Shown piece by piece: positions 7,761 to 15,291 of a stretch of DNA of 36,824 bases; positions within the stretch are counted from its first letter, which is position 1; each line of letters opens with the position of its first letter. A model generated the notes under the pieces. The model saw only the letters and a program-made list of their open reading frames with translations. It made no database searches and was not told where the DNA came from. The DNA lies in contig JAJYGU010000452.1 in NCBI GenBank assembly GCA_021784975.1, positions 1-36,824 of the forward strand, read 5' to 3'. The position numbers and the translations under genes are program-made. Origin of the DNA: Planctomycetota bacterium. GTDB taxonomy: Bacteria > Planctomycetota > Planctomycetia > Pirellulales > Thermoguttaceae.

Positions 7761-8183
7761 GTGAGATCACTGACCGAGTATTTGACTTTCAACGTGCCCA
7801 CGCGGATGGGCTTCGTGAACATCACCCACCAGGTGAAAGACGTGGTTCAGCGGAGCGGCGTCCAGGAAGGGTTGGTGCTGTGTAATGCCATGCATATTAC
7901 GGCCTCGGTGTTCATCAACGACGATGAGCCGGGCCTGCACGAGGACTACAAGCGGTGGCTGGAGAAGCTGGCCCCTTACGACCCCTCGCCGGCCACCTAC
8001 CAGCACAACCGCACCGGCGAGGACAACGGCGACGCCCACCACAAACGGCAAATTATGGGCCGCGAGGTGGTGGTGGCCGTCACCCGCGGCAAGCTCGACT
8101 TCGGCCCCTGGGAGCAGATCTTTTACGGCGAGTTCGATGGCCGGCGGACCAAGCGGGTGCTGGTCAAGGTGATCGGCGAGTGA
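7761..8183 (+). CDS. YjbQ/UPF0047 family protein
   Basis: The 140-residue protein has the length and conserved core of the YjbQ family: MHITASVFINDDEPGL (about 44-59), with the HxTxS and IN..E pattern, and TGEDNGDAHHKRQ (about 88-100), rich in the Asn, Asp and His residues that cluster in these small trimeric proteins. E. coli YjbQ has a weak thiamine-phosphate-synthase activity, but the physiological role is unsettled. The start is GTG at 7761; it gives MRSLTEYLTFN, matching the usual family N-terminus, though no clear RBS is visible. The 238 bases before it hold no recognisable gene. A GC-rich hairpin follows at 8231-8254. Confidence 0.9.
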   Translation: MRSLTEYLTFNVPTRMGFVNITHQVKDVVQRSGVQEGLVLCNAMHITASVFINDDEPGLHEDYKRWLEKLAPYDPSPATYQHNRTGEDNGDAHHKRQIMGREVVVAVTRGKLDFGPWEQIFYGEFDGRRTKRVLVKVIGE

Positions 8184-8230
8184 GGGATTGATTTCCATTT
8201 GCTTCTCTGCTGAAATAGAAGTCAGCCGAT

Positions 8231-8254
8231 CCGCGCGACGGCAGGCTCGCGCGG
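8231..8254 (+). terminator. GC-rich hairpin after the YjbQ gene
   Basis: CCGCGCGA (8231-8238) and TCGCGCGG (8247-8254) are perfectly complementary around an 8-base loop, 47 bases after the YjbQ stop and 40 bases before the next start. There is no strong T-run, so it is either a weak terminator or an mRNA structure. Confidence 0.4.
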
Positions 8255-8294
8255 TCCCGATTTCGCACCTTCCCGCCCTCATAGGAGCCCACCC

Positions 8295-9731
8295 ATGTCG
8301 TCGCACACCCGCCGTGACTTCTTGAAACGATCCGCCGCTGTCGCCGGCGGCCTGGCCGCCTTCAGCCTCGCGGGAACCCAGGCCTCGGGCAGGGTGCTCG
8401 GGGCCAACGACCGCATCCGGGTGGCGGTGGCCGGCATCCATGGCCGCGGCCGCTCGCACATTGACGCCTACTCAAAAATGAAGGGTGTGGAAGTTGCCTA
8501 CCTGGTCGATCCCGACAGCCGTCTGTTTGCCTCGCGGAGCAAGGTGGTGGAAAAATACGGCGCGCCGAAACCAAAGTGCGTTCAAGACCTCCGCAAGATC
8601 CTGGACGACAAGAACCTCGACGCCGTCTCCATCGCCACTACTAACAGCTCGCACGCCCTGTTGGCCATCTGGGCGTGCCAGGCGGGCAAGGACGTATATG
8701 TCGAGAAGCCGTGCAGCCACAACATCTTCGAGGGCCGCAAGATCGTCGAGGCGGCGCGGAAGTACGATCGCATGGTGCAGATCGGCACCCAAAGCCGTTC
8801 GGATCCGCATTGGAACGAGGTGATCGAAGCCGTCCACAGCGGCAAGTACGGCAAGCTGCTGATCTCCTATGGTTATGCCAGCAAGCCCCGCGGCAGCATC
8901 GGCTTCAAACTACCCAAGAATCCGCCCAAGGAGCTGGATTTCGATGTCTGGCTTGGGCCGGCCTTGCAGCAGAAGTATCACGAGAACATCGTGCACTACA
9001 ACTGGCACTGGTTCTGGGACTTCGGCAACGGCGAGATCGGCAATCAGGGCATCCATCAGCTCGACATCGCCCGCTGGGCCATGCCCGCCGGGGCTGTGCC
9101 GCAGAGCGTGATCAGCCTGGGCGGACGCTTCGGCTACGAAGACCAGGGGCAGACGCCGAACACCCAGTTCACCGTGATCGACTTCGGCGGGCCCAAGATG
9201 TTCTTCGAAGACCGCGGCCTGGTGACCGGCAAGAGCTCCAAGGTGACCAACGAATTCTACACCGACCTGGGCGTGATCAAGGGCGGCAAGTTCTACCCGA
9301 AGGGCCAGAGCCAAGGCGAGCCGATCGTGCAGAGCAAGGCGGTCAACGTGGAGTTCCAGCCCAACCACTTCGCCAACTTTATCGATTGCGTGCGGAGCCA
9401 TAAACGCGAAGGACTGCACGCCGAAATTCTGGAGGGCCACCGCTCGACGCTGCTGGCCCACCTGGCCAACACCTCGTACCGGCTGGGCGCCCAGGTCCCC
9501 TTCAACAAGCAGATGAAGGCCTTCGGCGACGACAAGGCCGCCTACGAGTCCTTCGCAGACATCAAGGAGCACTTGAAGAAGGTGGCCAAGATGGACCTGA
9601 CGGCCTCGACGTATTGTTTGGGCCGCATGTTGAAGTTCGATGCCCAGACGGAGAAGTACGACGACGATCAGGCCAACAAGCTCCTGACGCGACCGTACCG
9701 CCGGCCGTATGTGGTGCCGGAACAGGTGTAA
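8295..9731 (+). CDS. Tat-exported Gfo/Idh/MocA family oxidoreductase
   Basis: The 478-residue protein belongs to the NAD(P)-dependent Gfo/Idh/MocA family, which oxidises or reduces sugars and polyols. A twin-arginine signal is clear: RRDFLKRS at about 6-13, then a hydrophobic Ala/Gly stretch. A Rossmann domain follows with IRVAVAGIHGRG and the family EKP motif (VYVEKPCSHN, about 137). The C-terminal domain has the usual GIHQLDIARW segment (about 252-261). Tat export implies folding, probably with cofactor, in the cytoplasm before export. AGGAG (8283-8287) precedes the ATG. Such exported members are numerous in planctomycetes and are linked to carbohydrate breakdown. The substrate cannot be told from the sequence. 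Confidence 0.93.
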   Translation: MSSHTRRDFLKRSAAVAGGLAAFSLAGTQASGRVLGANDRIRVAVAGIHGRGRSHIDAYSKMKGVEVAYLVDPDSRLFASRSKVVEKYGAPKPKCVQDLRKILDDKNLDAVSIATTNSSHALLAIWACQAGKDVYVEKPCSHNIFEGRKIVEAARKYDRMVQIGTQSRSDPHWNEVIEAVHSGKYGKLLISYGYASKPRGSIGFKLPKNPPKELDFDVWLGPALQQKYHENIVHYNWHWFWDFGNGEIGNQGIHQLDIARWAMPAGAVPQSVISLGGRFGYEDQGQTPNTQFTVIDFGGPKMFFEDRGLVTGKSSKVTNEFYTDLGVIKGGKFYPKGQSQGEPIVQSKAVNVEFQPNHFANFIDCVRSHKREGLHAEILEGHRSTLLAHLANTSYRLGAQVPFNKQMKAFGDDKAAYESFADIKEHLKKVAKMDLTASTYCLGRMLKFDAQTEKYDDDQANKLLTRPYRRPYVVPEQV

Positions 9732-10140
9732 GGCATTTTCGCCCCTATTTTCATCAACAAGTTTTCCACGCAGGTCGGGCGGCGGCTGCCCCCCCCTCGA
9801 AAAGGTGGATGGCATGTTCTCGTCCGGAGATTTTCGGGCCTTTTCCGCCTCCGCGAGATTATTTGGGAAGACGTCTGGAGAAGCCGTCGCCGGCCGTGGT
9901 ACAATACCACCGGTCACCCACGTCAAGGTTCGTAGGCTGGGGCCGAGCAGCGACTTCTCCACAGCCGAGGGAAGCCGAGGCGCGACCGCCGGCCTACGAG
10001 CTTTTTGGGATGGATGGCTCCGCCCTGAGAGACTTGGCGCAGTGCGTCCGCGCGCCCCGCCTAAGTGCGAACTGCGGGGCGTCGCCTCGCCAAACCCTGA
10101 TCTCAAATCCCGGCCCCCGACCTCTGGCCCCTCTCCAGCC
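9732..10140. other. Intergenic region before floA
   Basis: This 409-base stretch holds no recognised gene. The floA frame stays open through it, but the translated extension is low-quality and lacks the hydrophobic N-terminus expected for FloA. A weak promoter candidate lies at 9876-9905. Confidence 0.5.
9876..9905 (+). promoter_or_regulatory. Weak promoter candidate upstream of floA
   Basis: TGGAGA (9876-9881) and TACAAT (9900-9905) are 18 bases apart. The -10 box matches five of six positions and the -35 box four of six. It would give a leader of about 230 nt before floA. Confidence 0.28.
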
Positions 10141-11217
10141 ATGCTCCTCTTGGCCCAAGACACTACGCAAGACACGATCCAGGTACTCATCATCGTCGGC
10201 ATCATCCTGGCGATCTTTCTGGGGCTGATCGTGTTGGCGGTGTTTACCCGCTATTTTCGCCTCTGGATCCAGTCGGTCACCACCGGGGCCGGCATCGGCA
10301 TCTTCGATCTGCTGGGGATGACCTTTCGCAAGGTCAATCCGGCGGTGATCGTCCGCAGCAAGATCATGGCCGTCCAGGCGGGCATCGGTGAGGAACACGG
10401 AGTTACCTCACGGGCCCTGGAAGCGCATTATCTGGCCGGCGGCAACGTGCCGCTGGTGATCCGCGCCCTGGTGGCCGCCAACAAGGCCAAGCTCGAAGAA
10501 CTCACCTTCAAGCTGGCCACCGCCATCGACCTGGCCGGCCGCAACGTGCTGGAGGCCGTGCAGACCAGCGTTAATCCCAAGGTGATCGACTGCCCTGGTC
10601 GCAGCGGCGCCAAGCAATCGCTCGACGGCGTGGCCCAGAACGGCATCCAATTGAAGGTGAAGGCGCGGGTCACGGTGCGGGCGAACCTGCGGCAATTGAT
10701 CGGCGGGGCCACCGAAGAGACGATTATCGCCCGGGTGGGCGAAGGGATCGTTAGCGCCATCGGCTCGGCCGCCTCGCATCTGATCGTGCTGGAGAATCCC
10801 GACCGCATCTCGAAGACTGTGCTCGCCCGGCGGCTGGACGCCCAAACCGCCTTCGAGATCGTCTCGATCGACATTGCCGACGTCGACGTAGGCGAGAACA
10901 TCGGCGCCCGCCTGCAGGCCGACCAGGCCGAGGCCGACACCCGCGTGGCCCGCGCCAACGCCGAGGGCCGACGGGCCATGGCCGTGGCCGAAGAGCAGGA
11001 AATGATCGCCCGCATCGAAGAAAACCGGGCGAAAGTGGTGGAGGCCGAGGCCGAGGTGCCCAAGGCCATCGCCAACGCCTTCCAGAACGGCAAGCTCGGG
11101 CTGTTGGACTACTACAAGCTCCGCAACATCCAGGCCGACACCGACATGCGGTCTTCGATCGCCAAGATGAGCCCGACCAACCGTAAGGCAGGCGTCCCGA
11201 CGGGAGCGGCCACATGA
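10141..11217 (+). CDS. floA: Flotillin-like protein FloA
   Basis: The 358-residue protein is a bacterial flotillin that scaffolds ordered membrane microdomains. It has an N-terminal membrane hairpin (about 13-40, IIVGIILAIFLGLIVLAVF), the YqfA/FloA signature region (GIGIFDLLGMTFRKVNP, then SKIMAVQAG), an SPFH-type domain, and a C-terminal Ala/Glu-rich coiled coil (about 255-315, with repeated AEA/AEE units). ATG 10141 puts the membrane segment at the N-terminus as in the family, although the frame is open upstream and no strong RBS is visible. Its stop overlaps the start of the next gene as ATGA. In many bacteria the neighbour is an NfeD protein; here it is a different membrane-anchored protein. 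Confidence 0.93.
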   Translation: MLLLAQDTTQDTIQVLIIVGIILAIFLGLIVLAVFTRYFRLWIQSVTTGAGIGIFDLLGMTFRKVNPAVIVRSKIMAVQAGIGEEHGVTSRALEAHYLAGGNVPLVIRALVAANKAKLEELTFKLATAIDLAGRNVLEAVQTSVNPKVIDCPGRSGAKQSLDGVAQNGIQLKVKARVTVRANLRQLIGGATEETIIARVGEGIVSAIGSAASHLIVLENPDRISKTVLARRLDAQTAFEIVSIDIADVDVGENIGARLQADQAEADTRVARANAEGRRAMAVAEEQEMIARIEENRAKVVEAEAEVPKAIANAFQNGKLGLLDYYKLRNIQADTDMRSSIAKMSPTNRKAGVPTGAAT

Positions 11218-11918
11218 ACACCCTGAGGCCAGTGCTGGCAGCCGTAAACGGCGACTTGCTCCGGCTGTTGGTCATCATTGCGATCCTGGTTCTCAGCGGC
11301 CTGGGGCAACTGATCGGGCGGTTGAAACAAGCCAAGCCGCCGCGCCCCGGCCCGGGCAGGCCACAGCCGCCCAAACCCAAGGTGGGCCAACCGGACAATC
11401 CGGTGACCAAGGAAATCGACGAGTTTCTTCGCCGAGTGGCCGAACGCAGCCAACGCAAGGGCGTCGAGCCGGTGGCCAAGCCTAGGCTGCCAGAATTGCC
11501 GGCCAAGCCGAAAGTCTCGGCCCTGCCCAAAACCAGCACCGAAAAGCCCGTGGTCGCTGAGGCGGCCGCAGAGGTCCCCATCGGCCGGCAAGTCACCGAG
11601 CACGTGACCAAGTACCTCGACGAGCAGGAGTTCGCTCGCCGCAGTGCCCAACTCGGCGCCGAGGTGGCCGAGATCGACCGCGAGGTCGACCAGCACCTTC
11701 GCCAGACGTTCGACCACTCGCTCAGCAAACTGGCCAGCGTGCCGGGCGAGACGGCCGCGCCTCCGAGCGTCGAATCGGCGGAGCCGGTCCAGGTCGCTAC
11801 CGCCGTAGCCGTGGCCGGCCCCGAGAGCCTACTACTCGCGCTGGCCCATCCCGACTCGATTCGCCAGGCCATCGTGCTCAACGAGATTCTGCACCGGCCG
11901 GAAGAGCGCTGGGTGTAG
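11214..11918 (+). CDS. Membrane-anchored protein of unknown function coupled to floA
   Basis: I do not recognise a family for this 234-residue protein. It has one N-terminal membrane segment (about 15-35, LLRLLVIIAILVLSGLGQLI), a Pro/Lys-rich stretch (about 38-62), a charged, probably helical middle (about 63-180, including EIDEFLRRVAERSQR and YLDEQEFARRSAQLG), and a hydrophobic C-terminal helix ending SIRQAIVLNEILHRPEERW. The last segment looks like a short interaction or docking motif. The 4-base ATGA overlap with floA implies coupled translation and a shared complex, so a flotillin-associated role is the most likely one. That is an inference from position only. Confidence 0.75.
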   Translation: MNTLRPVLAAVNGDLLRLLVIIAILVLSGLGQLIGRLKQAKPPRPGPGRPQPPKPKVGQPDNPVTKEIDEFLRRVAERSQRKGVEPVAKPRLPELPAKPKVSALPKTSTEKPVVAEAAAEVPIGRQVTEHVTKYLDEQEFARRSAQLGAEVAEIDREVDQHLRQTFDHSLSKLASVPGETAAPPSVESAEPVQVATAVAVAGPESLLLALAHPDSIRQAIVLNEILHRPEERWV

Positions 11919-11948
11919 TGGGCCAGAGTGCCATTCAGAGCGAAGCTT

Positions 11949-12050
11949 GTCATTCTGGCGGGCACCATGCGAAGCATGGTCGGCGAAGGATCTCCTCCGC
12001 CAGAACAAGGCAGACGGACGACGCAGATTCTTCGCTGCGCTCAGAATGAC
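11949..12050. repeat. Inverted-repeat element with GTCATTCTG ends
   Basis: GTCATTCTG (11949-11957) and CAGAATGAC (12042-12050) form inverted ends. Nested inside, TTCTGGCGG and CCGCCAGAA form a second inverted pair, and the right part reads CAGATTCTTCGCTGCGCTCAGAATGAC, a dispersed motif common in environmental bacterial genomes. It fills the gap between two convergent genes and could help terminate both. Confidence 0.55.
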
Positions 12051-12065
12051 TACGCCTACGTTACA

Positions 12066-12686
12066 TCACTTCGTTTTCTGACTGTTGGGCTTGACCCCGC
12101 TGGCGGCTGGCGAGTTCTTGTACATCATCCGCACGCCGTCGTCGGAAATGAGTTTGCGGGTCTTCTTGTCCCACTTCCGCGTCCGTACCGCCATGTGATG
12201 GTTTTCGCCGTGACATTCGGTGCAAACCAGATGTTCGTCGGCCGGCTGACTGGCCGCGAAGAGGCCTTGGTGGTGCTGGTTCTTGGCGATCTTCTCTTTC
12301 GGATGGCACGTCATGCAGAAGGCGTCCACGTCGCTGTGGGCGAACATCACGTCCGGCGGCGTCAGTCCGTCCTCGTCGCCGCTGTGTTTTTCCGATTCGC
12401 CGTGGCACTTGGCACAACCAACGCCCGCGATCTGGTGGCTGCGGGTCAACTTCTCGGTCTCATAGTTCAGGTGACATACGAGACAGTAGGAATTATCGGC
12501 CGGCTCGACTTTCGGCCTGGCAGCAGCTTTGGCCGAATCCTTTTTTGTGTCGGCGGCTTTTGCGGCCGGCTTTGCAGTCGCAGGATCGCCCGCGGAACTG
12601 GGCCCGGTCCAGACGGCAAGTATGGCGATCATCGCTGCGCCAGATGTCAGCGCCACCGCAAGCGGAAGGAATCGCCGGCCCCTCAT
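12066..12686 (-). CDS. Secreted tetraheme cytochrome c
   Basis: The 206-residue protein has an N-terminal signal or anchor (about 5-32), a Lys/Ala/Pro-rich linker (about 34-62) and four CxxCH heme sites: Cys68-His72 (CLVCH), Cys91-His95 (CAKCH), Cys124-His128 (CMTCH) and Cys155-His159 (CTECH). Extra histidines (HSDVDAF, NQHHQ, NHHM) could be distal ligands. The pattern fits small multiheme electron carriers; I cannot place it in a named subfamily. Its ATG shares one base with the TGA of the upstream aldo/keto-reductase-like gene (TGATG at 12684-12688 on the minus strand), so the two are translationally coupled. A longer frame to 12755 exists but would overlap that gene and lack a proper signal peptide. 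Confidence 0.9.
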   Translation of the reverse strand: MRGRRFLPLAVALTSGAAMIAILAVWTGPSSAGDPATAKPAAKAADTKKDSAKAAARPKVEPADNSYCLVCHLNYETEKLTRSHQIAGVGCAKCHGESEKHSGDEDGLTPPDVMFAHSDVDAFCMTCHPKEKIAKNQHHQGLFAASQPADEHLVCTECHGENHHMAVRTRKWDKKTRKLISDDGVRMMYKNSPAASGVKPNSQKTK

Positions 12687-13813
12687 CAAACGTACTCCCA
12701 CTCCCGCAGCCAATGGTAATCGGGGGGCAGGTTGGCCCACATCCGATCGCCCCACTCCTGCAACTGGGCCTTCTCGCCGGCATCCAATTGGCGGCGTTCG
12801 CGGATCGCTTGCACCACGTTATCGACCTGGCTGATGCTGATCAGACCGGGAATGGGGGCAGTCACGGCCGGGTTGCAGAGGATGTTGCGAATCGCCACCC
12901 GCGCGCGGCGGTTGTCTTCATCGCGATGCGGGCCGTTGGGCGAGCCGTCGCCCAGGAAGAGCGTATTGCTGGCGAACGGCTTGATCCCCAACATGCCTAC
13001 ATCGTGTTTCTTGATGGCGTCAAAGAGGCTATCGACGGGCAGGACTTTCGACGTGGCCGTGTAGGGCGTGCAGAGCATCTGGATCGTGTCGGGATATTCT
13101 TGGATGAGCTTCTTCGCCCACTTGCGATCGTGCGTCGACATGCCGGTGAAACGGCAGAGCCCCTTCTTCCTGGCGGCATCGAGGGCGCCGATCATGGCGT
13201 CCACGTCGGCCTGGCTGTGCGAACCGCCGCGCTCCAGGGCCATCAGCCGCCAGATATCGGCGTATTCCAGCTTGCAGCGTTTCAAGCCTGCCTCGAAGAG
13301 TTCGAGCAGTTTCTGGGTGCTGCGGTTCTCGGGCACTCGCAGTTCGCTGGCCGGATGCGAGTAGGCCAGGAACAACCGGTCGCGGCGGCCGGCCAGCACC
13401 CGGCAATAGACTTCCGGCTCGGCGTCGCCGGCGAAGTCGATCAGATTGATGCCGACGTCGATACAGTGATGGAGCACGTCGCGACGGTTCTTCAGGAAGG
13501 GCCCCAAGTCGGCCTTCTGGTCGGGGCCGTTGTACGGATTGATTTCGGCCTTGGCGCCGATGACCTTGTCGATCCGCTTCCAATGGCCGCCCATGCAGAC
13601 GGCGGAGACCCACAACCCGGTCTTGCCGAGCCGGCGATATTCCATGTTCGGATGGTAGCTGCGGGTGTTCTTGACTTCCGCCGGCACGTCGACGGCGCCT
13701 GCCGCTACGATGCCCGCTTGCCCGTGGAGCAGGCCGCCGGCCGCGGCCGCCCCGGCCGCCATCGCGACCGTATCACGCACGAACTCTCGTCGATTCAAGC
13801 GATCAGAATGCAT
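12686..13813 (-). CDS. Tat-exported aldo/keto reductase-fold protein, probably catalytically degenerate
   Basis: The 375-residue protein starts with a twin-arginine signal (LNRREFVRD, about 6-14, then an Ala/Gly-rich core). The rest follows the aldo/keto reductase barrel (EYRRLGKTGLWVSAVCMGG; GINLIDFAGDAEPEVY; YADIWRLMALE; GLCRFTGMSTH; PGLISISQVD). The usual tetrad Asp-Tyr-Lys-His is largely missing: after Asp126 the family motif DTAxxYG is replaced by a segment about two residues shorter without that Tyr, the strand that normally ends in Lys reads FLAYSHP, and the LLHxP position reads WRLMALE. It may therefore bind a ligand or use another chemistry. AAGGAG lies 9 bases before the ATG (plus strand 13823-13828). 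It overlaps the tetraheme cytochrome start by one base. Confidence 0.85.
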   Translation of the reverse strand: MHSDRLNRREFVRDTVAMAAGAAAAGGLLHGQAGIVAAGAVDVPAEVKNTRSYHPNMEYRRLGKTGLWVSAVCMGGHWKRIDKVIGAKAEINPYNGPDQKADLGPFLKNRRDVLHHCIDVGINLIDFAGDAEPEVYCRVLAGRRDRLFLAYSHPASELRVPENRSTQKLLELFEAGLKRCKLEYADIWRLMALERGGSHSQADVDAMIGALDAARKKGLCRFTGMSTHDRKWAKKLIQEYPDTIQMLCTPYTATSKVLPVDSLFDAIKKHDVGMLGIKPFASNTLFLGDGSPNGPHRDEDNRRARVAIRNILCNPAVTAPIPGLISISQVDNVVQAIRERRQLDAGEKAQLQEWGDRMWANLPPDYHWLREWEYV

Positions 13814-13833
13814 CGGATTTCTCTCCTTGGTAG

Positions 13834-13852
13834 TGCAGGCATCTTGCCTGCA
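13834..13852. repeat. TGCAGGC-ATCTT-GCCTGCA hairpin
   Basis: A perfect 7-bp inverted repeat with a 5-base loop lies just upstream of the RBS of the aldo/keto-reductase-like gene, in the 127-base gap after the isomerase-like gene. It could be a mild terminator or attenuator between the two minus-strand genes, or a dispersed repeat. Confidence 0.5.
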
Positions 13853-13940
13853 TGTTGCGCTGCAAGTGCCTTATTTGCATGTTTCTGCGCCGACGGGACA
13901 CCTGCCCTACAATAACGTCCATGCCTGCCTCCACCAGCCC

Positions 13941-14855
13941 CTAGTGCTTTCCGGCGGGCGGGTGCCAAGTCCGCGGATGCGGTTTCGGTCCGGCCGGCTT
14001 TCCGTCGAGTTGGGCTACGAGCCAATCGAGGCCGTCCAGGTTGTCGCGCAGCCGGGCCTCGGCGTCTTCGCCCGTGTGGTTGAGAATGCCGATCGGGCCA
14101 CGGTAGCCGCTGGCGCGGATCAGTTCCAGCAGTTCGAGGTCGTAGTCGCCTTGCCCCAACGGCAGGATGATCTGCCCGCCGACCAGTTGGCCGTTCTTCA
14201 TCATGCCATTGAGATTCAGCGCGTGCAGGTAGGGAAGCATCTGCTTGAGCAACTCGGGAAACCGGGCCATGTGTTGGTGGCCGTGGTGCAGGTTGTACAC
14301 GATGCCGACGTTGGGCAACTTCAATTCCTTGATAATGGCGATTTGATTCTCGGGCTCGCCGAACCAGCCGTCGTGGTTGTAGAGTTCCACGCTGCAGCCG
14401 ATCTGGGCGGCGGCTTCGGCAATGGGTCGGATGCGGGCCGCCTCGGCAACCACGCGCTCGCGCTGTTCGGCGTCTGAGTGCGTCGGCCCGCCGCCGCCCA
14501 TCACCCAAAGTTGCGTGTGGATTCCGTTCTGTTTCAGCACGGCGAGGATGGTTTGCGCATCCTTATCGAGAGTCGTCGGGAACCAGAACGCCGTCAGCTT
14601 GATGCGATGGCGTTTCAAGGCCTCGATTTCGGCCGTGAAGGTGGGAATGTGCTCGGCTCGCCAGTCGTAAGCCAGTTGATGGATGTCCAAGCGTTCGAGC
14701 ATGGCTGCCCGCTGCTCCGGCCCGCGCTTTTGCGCATCGAAAGGAACAATGCACCAAGCCACGAGATTGTCGCGGGCAAACAGCGATTCGTCGGCATGGA
14801 CCGGCCCTGCCAAAGTCAGGACCGTATAACAGCCGAGAAGCAGGACGCTTCGCAT
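13941..14855 (-). CDS. Secreted sugar phosphate isomerase/epimerase-like TIM-barrel protein
   Basis: The 304-residue protein has a signal peptide (about 1-21, MRSVLLLGCYTV to VHA) and a xylose-isomerase-like TIM barrel. Visible barrel features are AWCIVPFDAQKR, IKLTAFWFP, IHTQLWVMGGGG, CSVELYNHDGWFGEP (family-type Glu and His on one strand), NVGIVYNLHHGHQH and YRGPIGILNHTGED. These Glu, Asn, His and Asp positions are of the kind that bind a divalent metal in this family. The RBS GAGGAGG (plus strand 14861-14867) is strong and fixes the start at 14855. It lies upstream of the aldo/keto-reductase-like protein and the cytochrome on the same strand, so all three may serve extracytoplasmic carbohydrate chemistry. 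The substrate is unknown. Confidence 0.85.
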   Translation of the reverse strand: MRSVLLLGCYTVLTLAGPVHADESLFARDNLVAWCIVPFDAQKRGPEQRAAMLERLDIHQLAYDWRAEHIPTFTAEIEALKRHRIKLTAFWFPTTLDKDAQTILAVLKQNGIHTQLWVMGGGGPTHSDAEQRERVVAEAARIRPIAEAAAQIGCSVELYNHDGWFGEPENQIAIIKELKLPNVGIVYNLHHGHQHMARFPELLKQMLPYLHALNLNGMMKNGQLVGGQIILPLGQGDYDLELLELIRASGYRGPIGILNHTGEDAEARLRDNLDGLDWLVAQLDGKPAGPKPHPRTWHPPAGKH

Positions 14856-15291
14856 GGCAACCTCCTCGAGTTCAAACCGCGGCAGCGAACTGCAGGTGGG
14901 ACACAACTGGGCAAGTGGGCACAATCTGGCAAATGGGCCGGATTACGATAGTTCGGCGACGTCGTGCATCGGTCGCGCGATTGCCATGGCGGGACCGCTT
15001 CTCAAGGTCCAATCTAACCAACGACGGCACGTCAGTAAAGACGGGCAATTTGCATCGACCGTTGATATTGGCCGGCCGAGCTTGACGCGCTGGCTTGGCT
15101 TCGCTATACCGTCCACGGCGCAAGACGAAGCATTGAGCCACCGCAAGAGGAAACGCTTAGCCGCCGCCGGTACGGCGGCGCAGGGATTCCCATTGGAAAG
15201 CCGACGTTCCGTCGGCCGCAAAACGGCTCGGTTCCTCCCGCGCGCTCCATAAAGTGCCAGCGCAATTGCCCGAACGGAAACCGTTACGGAA
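14856..15291. other. Divergent intergenic region with a dispersed repeat
   Basis: No gene was recognised in these 436 bases between divergent genes. Near the left end two similar units, CTGGGCAAGTGGGC and CTGGCAAATGGGCC, lie side by side (14907-14938). The right part contains the two-hairpin repeat described at 15150-15235. Confidence 0.5.
15150..15235. repeat. Two-hairpin intergenic repeat, copy 1
   Basis: This unit contains two GC-rich inverted repeats in fixed order: GCCGCCGCCGGTACGGCGGC (15160-15179) and GCCGACGTTCCGTCGGC (15200-15216), flanked by AAACGCTTA on the left and AAAACGGCTCGG on the right. A second copy with the same order and flanks lies at 30781-30860. Both sit upstream of plus-strand genes. 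Confidence 0.6.
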
